From positions 4,526,001-4,590,000 of the forward strand of contig NZ_CP065047.1 of NCBI RefSeq assembly GCF_015689175.1: a stretch of DNA of 64,000 nt, written 5' to 3'. This document shows positions 61,401-64,000 of this stretch, in pieces; positions within the stretch are counted from its first letter, which is position 1, and every line of letters starts with the position of its first letter. Source of the DNA: Mycobacterium kubicae (GTDB lineage: Bacteria > Actinomycetota > Actinomycetes > Mycobacteriales > Mycobacteriaceae). The position numbers and the translations under genes were made by a program. The notes beneath the pieces are model-generated. The model was not told where the DNA came from and did not search any database. It worked only from the letters and a program-made list of their open reading frames with translations.

Positions 61401-62663
61401 GTGCGAATCGACCGGCTCGGCGATCTCGGCGCGGCCCCGCAGGTGCTGCGCGCCGTCGGTCGCGCCGCCCGCCGGCTGCGCCTGCCCCCGCCCGCGGCGC
61501 TGACCGGCGAATGGTTCGGGTCGCTGGCGGTGATCGCCCCCAGCGTGTCCGTGCGGCCGGTGCACCCGGACGCAGCCTTCGCCGTCGGGCCGGGCGGCCC
61601 CGACCAGACCCACACCGGCGCGGTGGGCGGCGGCTGGGTCGGTTACCTCTCCTACCCCGACGCCGGCGCCGACGGGCGGCCCCATCGCATCCCCGAAGCC
61701 GCCGGCGGGTGGACCGATTGCGTGCTGCGCCGCGACCGCAACGGCCAGTGGTGGTACGAGAGCCTGACCGATGCGCCCATGACGGACTGGCTGGCCGACG
61801 CCGTGTCCGCGGTCCCTGCGACCCGGTCCGCGCCGACCTGCCACATCGACTGGGCCCCCGCCGACCAGGAGACCCACCGCGCCGGGGTGCTGGCCTGCCT
61901 GGAAGCCATCCGCGCCGGCGAGGTGTACCAGGCGTGCGTGTGCACCCAGTTCACCGGGACGCTCACCGGCTCCCCGCTGGACTTCTTCGTCGAAGGCGTC
62001 GCCCGCACCGCGCCGGCCCGGGCCGCCTATGTCGCCGGGCAGTGGGGCGCCGTGGCCTCGCTGTCCCCGGAGCTTTTCCTGCGCCGCCGCGGGACCGAGG
62101 TCACCTCCAGCCCGATCAAGGGCACGCTGCCGCTGGACGCGTGGCCGTCGGCGCTGCGGGCCTCCCCCAAGGAGGTGGCCGAGAACATCATGATCGTCGA
62201 CCTGGTCCGCAATGACCTGGGGCGAGTGGCGATCACCGGGTCGGTGACGGTGCCCGAGCTGCTGGTGGTGCGGCGCGCTCCGGGCGTGTGGCATCTGGTG
62301 TCGACGGTGTGCGCGCAGGTGCCGGTCGAAACACCGACGTCGGCGTTGCTGGACGCCGCGTTTCCCCCGGCATCGGTGACCGGAACACCCAAACTGCGAG
62401 CCCGCCAACTGATTTCGCAATGGGAACATCACCGACGCGGAATATACTGCGGCACAGTGGGTTTGGTGTCTCCGATCGCCGGTTGTGAGCTCAATGTGGC
62501 TATTCGCAGCGTCGAATTCGATGCGGCCGGCAACGCCGTGCTGGGTGTCGGTGGCGGCATCACCGCCGATTCCGACCCCGCCGCCGAATGGGCAGAATGC
62601 CTGCACAAGGCCGCCCCAATCGTCGGATTGCCGGTTCCCGCGGCCGCCACCCGAGTGGGTTAG
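61401..62663 (+). CDS. pabB: Para-aminobenzoate synthase component I
   Basis: A 420-residue chorismate-utilising enzyme that makes aminodeoxychorismate for folate synthesis (Rv1005c by position). The catalytic signatures are SSPIKGTLPL, AENIMIVDLVRNDLGRVA, FPPASVTGTPKLRA and GIYCGTVGLVSP, all in the C-terminal half. The PIKGT motif separates PabB from anthranilate synthase, which has PIAGT. The N-terminal subdomain is short, and the GTG at 61401 gives a protein somewhat shorter than the M. tuberculosis one. It runs the same way as the sigma operon, 45 bases on. Confidence 0.93.
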   Translation: MRIDRLGDLGAAPQVLRAVGRAARRLRLPPPAALTGEWFGSLAVIAPSVSVRPVHPDAAFAVGPGGPDQTHTGAVGGGWVGYLSYPDAGADGRPHRIPEAAGGWTDCVLRRDRNGQWWYESLTDAPMTDWLADAVSAVPATRSAPTCHIDWAPADQETHRAGVLACLEAIRAGEVYQACVCTQFTGTLTGSPLDFFVEGVARTAPARAAYVAGQWGAVASLSPELFLRRRGTEVTSSPIKGTLPLDAWPSALRASPKEVAENIMIVDLVRNDLGRVAITGSVTVPELLVVRRAPGVWHLVSTVCAQVPVETPTSALLDAAFPPASVTGTPKLRARQLISQWEHHRRGIYCGTVGLVSPIAGCELNVAIRSVEFDAAGNAVLGVGGGITADSDPAAEWAECLHKAAPIVGLPVPAAATRVG

Positions 62664-62673
62664 TCAGCAAACT

Positions 62674-62691
62674 GACCGCAGCGCAGCGGTC
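62674..62691 (+). terminator. Weak stem-loop after pabB
   Basis: GACCGC-AGCGCA-GCGGTC forms a 6-bp stem 10 bases past the pabB stop. There is no U-tract, so terminator activity is uncertain. Confidence 0.3.
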
Positions 62692-62710
62692 GGCGGAGTT
62701 TCCGATAACG

Positions 62711-62740
62711 CCGACATAACGAGTCGGCGACGCCTAGACT
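62711..62740 (+). promoter_or_regulatory. Candidate SigA-type promoter of the secreted repeat protein
   Basis: CCGACA (62711-62716), an 18-base spacer and TAGACT (62735-62740) lie 53 bases before the ATG at 62794. The -10 box fits TANNNT. The ribosome binding site is AAGGGGATCC. Confidence 0.45.
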
Positions 62741-62793
62741 CCAGCCATCGATCCATGTCGTTCGTGGGTCAAATCGATACAAGGGGATCCGTC

Positions 62794-64000
62794 ATGAGAA
62801 TCGCTGTTGCCGGCGCTGCGGCCGCGGCCGTATTGGGTGGAGCGCTCGCAGTTGCGCCGTTGACGGTGTCTACCCCTACCCGGATCGCCGGCGGGACCTG
62901 CAACGCAGGTCAGCAATGCGATCGTCTCTCCTCGGTTCTGATGCCGAACCCGACGCAAGCGGGCAAGCCCGCCTCCACAGCCCCGGCGATCGGACCGGAC
63001 CAGATCTCTCGGGCTGCCGCGCAGCCCAATCCCGCGCCGCCGCCCGCGGCGCCGGCCGCGGCCGTCCTGCCACCGGCGACCGGGTCCGCCAGGCCGGCCA
63101 GCCCCGGAATCGCCGCGCTGCCCAATGCCGGTTCGGCCGGTCCGCCCAGCGCGGCGTTGGCGCCGGCGCCCGGTGTACCGGACGTCGGCATCCCCGGTCT
63201 CGGTATCCCCGGCGTCGGAGTTCCGGGTCTGGGCGTCCCCGGCCTCGGCCTGCCTGACCTCGGCAGCCTGGCCAGCGGCGCGAACGCGGTGAACACGGCG
63301 TACTCGGTCGTCAACGGAGTTCTGGGCATCGGCAATACGGTCGCCGGCGTCGCGAGCACCAGTGCGCTGGCCGTCACCTATGTCGTCCTGGCCTACAACG
63401 CTTTGCAGCAATCGGGAATCCTGCCGGCCGCCAACGGGACAGCCAGCACGATCGGCAACATGCTGCTGCCCGGTCTGGGCCTGCCCGCGGCTGGACTGCC
63501 CGCCCTGAGCCTGCCCGGCCTGCCGAGCATCCCGGGCATCTCGCCGGCCGGTCTGATCGGTCTGGCGTCGGCGGGCGGGGTCCCGGGTCTGAGCCTTCCG
63601 GGGCTGCCGGGAGTGTCGCCGGCGAGCTTGGCGTCGCTGGCCGCAACCGGTCTGCCGGGTCTTCCCGGTGTGTCGCCGACCGACATGCTGGCCCTGGCGG
63701 CCGGTGGTGTGCCACAGCTGGCGGCCGTCCTGCCCGCGCTGCAAGGTGGTCTCCCGGCGGGGCTGGCGGGCGTGAACCCAGCGATGGTGGCGGCGTTGCT
63801 GCCCGCGTTGGCCGGCGGTGTACCGGGAGGCCTGCCGGCGCTGCCGGGGGTTGATCCCGCCGCCGTCGCCGCGGTGCTGCCCGCACTGGCCGGCGGAGTT
63901 CCGGCGGGGCTGCCGCCGCTGCCCGGCGGTGTTCCGGCGGGGCTGCCGCCGCTGCCCGGGATCGATCCCGCCACGGTGGCCGCGATGGCGGCCGCAGCCG
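62794..64000 (+). CDS. Secreted Pro-Gly-Leu-rich repeat protein (Rv1004c-like), 3' end outside window
   Basis: At least 402 codons from ATG 62794, still open at the window end. A signal peptide (MRIAVAGAAAAAVLGGALAV) is followed by a Cys pair (GGTCNAGQQCDRL), a Pro/Ala-rich linker, a run of VGIPGLGIPGVGVPGLGVPG-type repeats (about residues 129-150) and a hydrophobic stretch (TSALAVTYVVLAYNAL). Long stretches of LPGLPG and GGVPAGLPPLPG repeats follow, including two near-identical 33-bp units at 63892-63957. Function is unknown. The order pabB then this gene matches Rv1005c-Rv1004c. It is likely a surface or cell-wall protein. Confidence 0.85.
   Translation, partial: MRIAVAGAAAAAVLGGALAVAPLTVSTPTRIAGGTCNAGQQCDRLSSVLMPNPTQAGKPASTAPAIGPDQISRAAAQPNPAPPPAAPAAAVLPPATGSARPASPGIAALPNAGSAGPPSAALAPAPGVPDVGIPGLGIPGVGVPGLGVPGLGLPDLGSLASGANAVNTAYSVVNGVLGIGNTVAGVASTSALAVTYVVLAYNALQQSGILPAANGTASTIGNMLLPGLGLPAAGLPALSLPGLPSIPGISPAGLIGLASAGGVPGLSLPGLPGVSPASLASLAATGLPGLPGVSPTDMLALAAGGVPQLAAVLPALQGGLPAGLAGVNPAMVAALLPALAGGVPGGLPALPGVDPAAVAAVLPALAGGVPAGLPPLPGGVPAGLPPLPGIDPATVAAMAAAA
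63892..63957 (+). repeat. 33-bp tandem duplication inside the secreted repeat gene
   Basis: Two consecutive 33-base units differ at one base (GGCGGAGTTCC versus GGCGGTGTTCC) and encode GGVPAGLPPLP twice. Being a multiple of three, it can vary in number without a frameshift. Confidence 0.85.

Overview
The window is chromosomal DNA from a high-G+C actinobacterium, almost certainly a slow-growing non-tuberculous Mycobacterium. The evidence is a PE/PPE-SVP gene pair, RpfB, LpqU and LpqT lipoproteins, and a housekeeping gene order that matches M. tuberculosis Rv1026 to Rv1004c read in reverse (ppx2, DUF501, ftsB-like, eno, lpqU, mazG, mfd ... tetR, tRNA-Gln, glmU, prsA, lpqT, rplY, pth, pks16, ispE, ksgA, rpfB, tatD, metG ... 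Rv1006-like, pabB, Rv1004c-like). The synteny is from memory of the M. tuberculosis map, not from a search. Genes absent from that map (a second lysA-like gene, a P450, a cyclase-LuxR regulator, a large polysaccharide operon) argue against the tuberculosis complex. The species cannot be named from this sequence.

Layout. 1-2960: a decayed mobile region with two Tn554-like tyrosine recombinases (the first cut by the window edge), a third gene truncated after 15 codons, and the 3' remnant of an IS256-family transposase. 3184-12263: a minus-strand housekeeping block (mfd, mazG, lpqU, eno, ftsB-like, DUF501, ppx2). 12371-15222: a lysA-like paralogue, a small secreted Cys-rich protein, a TetR regulator, a 22-bp inverted repeat and a 57-bp tandem repeat. 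15223-18909: tRNA-Gln, glmU, prsA, an arsC-like gene and lpqT. 18918-24451: a cyclase-AAA-LuxR regulator divergent from a P450 and an SDR. 24748-33537: rplY, pth, pks16, ispE-ksgA-rpfB, tatD and metG.

33538-59148 is the accessory part. It starts with a PAS protein, a hexapeptide acetyltransferase, two TetR regulators and a PE/PPE pair. A tightly packed plus-strand operon (38082-54622) follows. It encodes a nucleotidyltransferase, a PIG-L deacetylase, a 3,5-epimerase, a WecG-type glycosyltransferase, a WbaP-type initiating phosphoglycosyltransferase, a Wzx-type flippase, a fused GT2-GT4, two C-methyltransferase-like proteins, two further GT4 enzymes, an FkbM methyltransferase, a Wzz/BY-kinase-like protein and a Wzy/O-antigen-ligase-like membrane protein. 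Together these make a near-complete Wzx/Wzy-dependent polysaccharide pathway, which is not a known standard mycobacterial envelope system. A glycoside-hydrolase-like lipoprotein (Rv1006-like), a GAF-GGDEF-EAL c-di-GMP enzyme and a second FkbM enzyme lie next to it and probably belong to the same biology.

59266-64000 holds an FAD oxidoreductase with an ECF41-type sigma factor and a matching candidate promoter, then pabB and a secreted Pro-Gly-Leu-rich repeat protein that runs off the window. The best candidate for an undescribed system is the polysaccharide operon with its AT-rich head, a possible 46-codon leader gene, and a BY-kinase-like protein that lacks the Walker A lysine.
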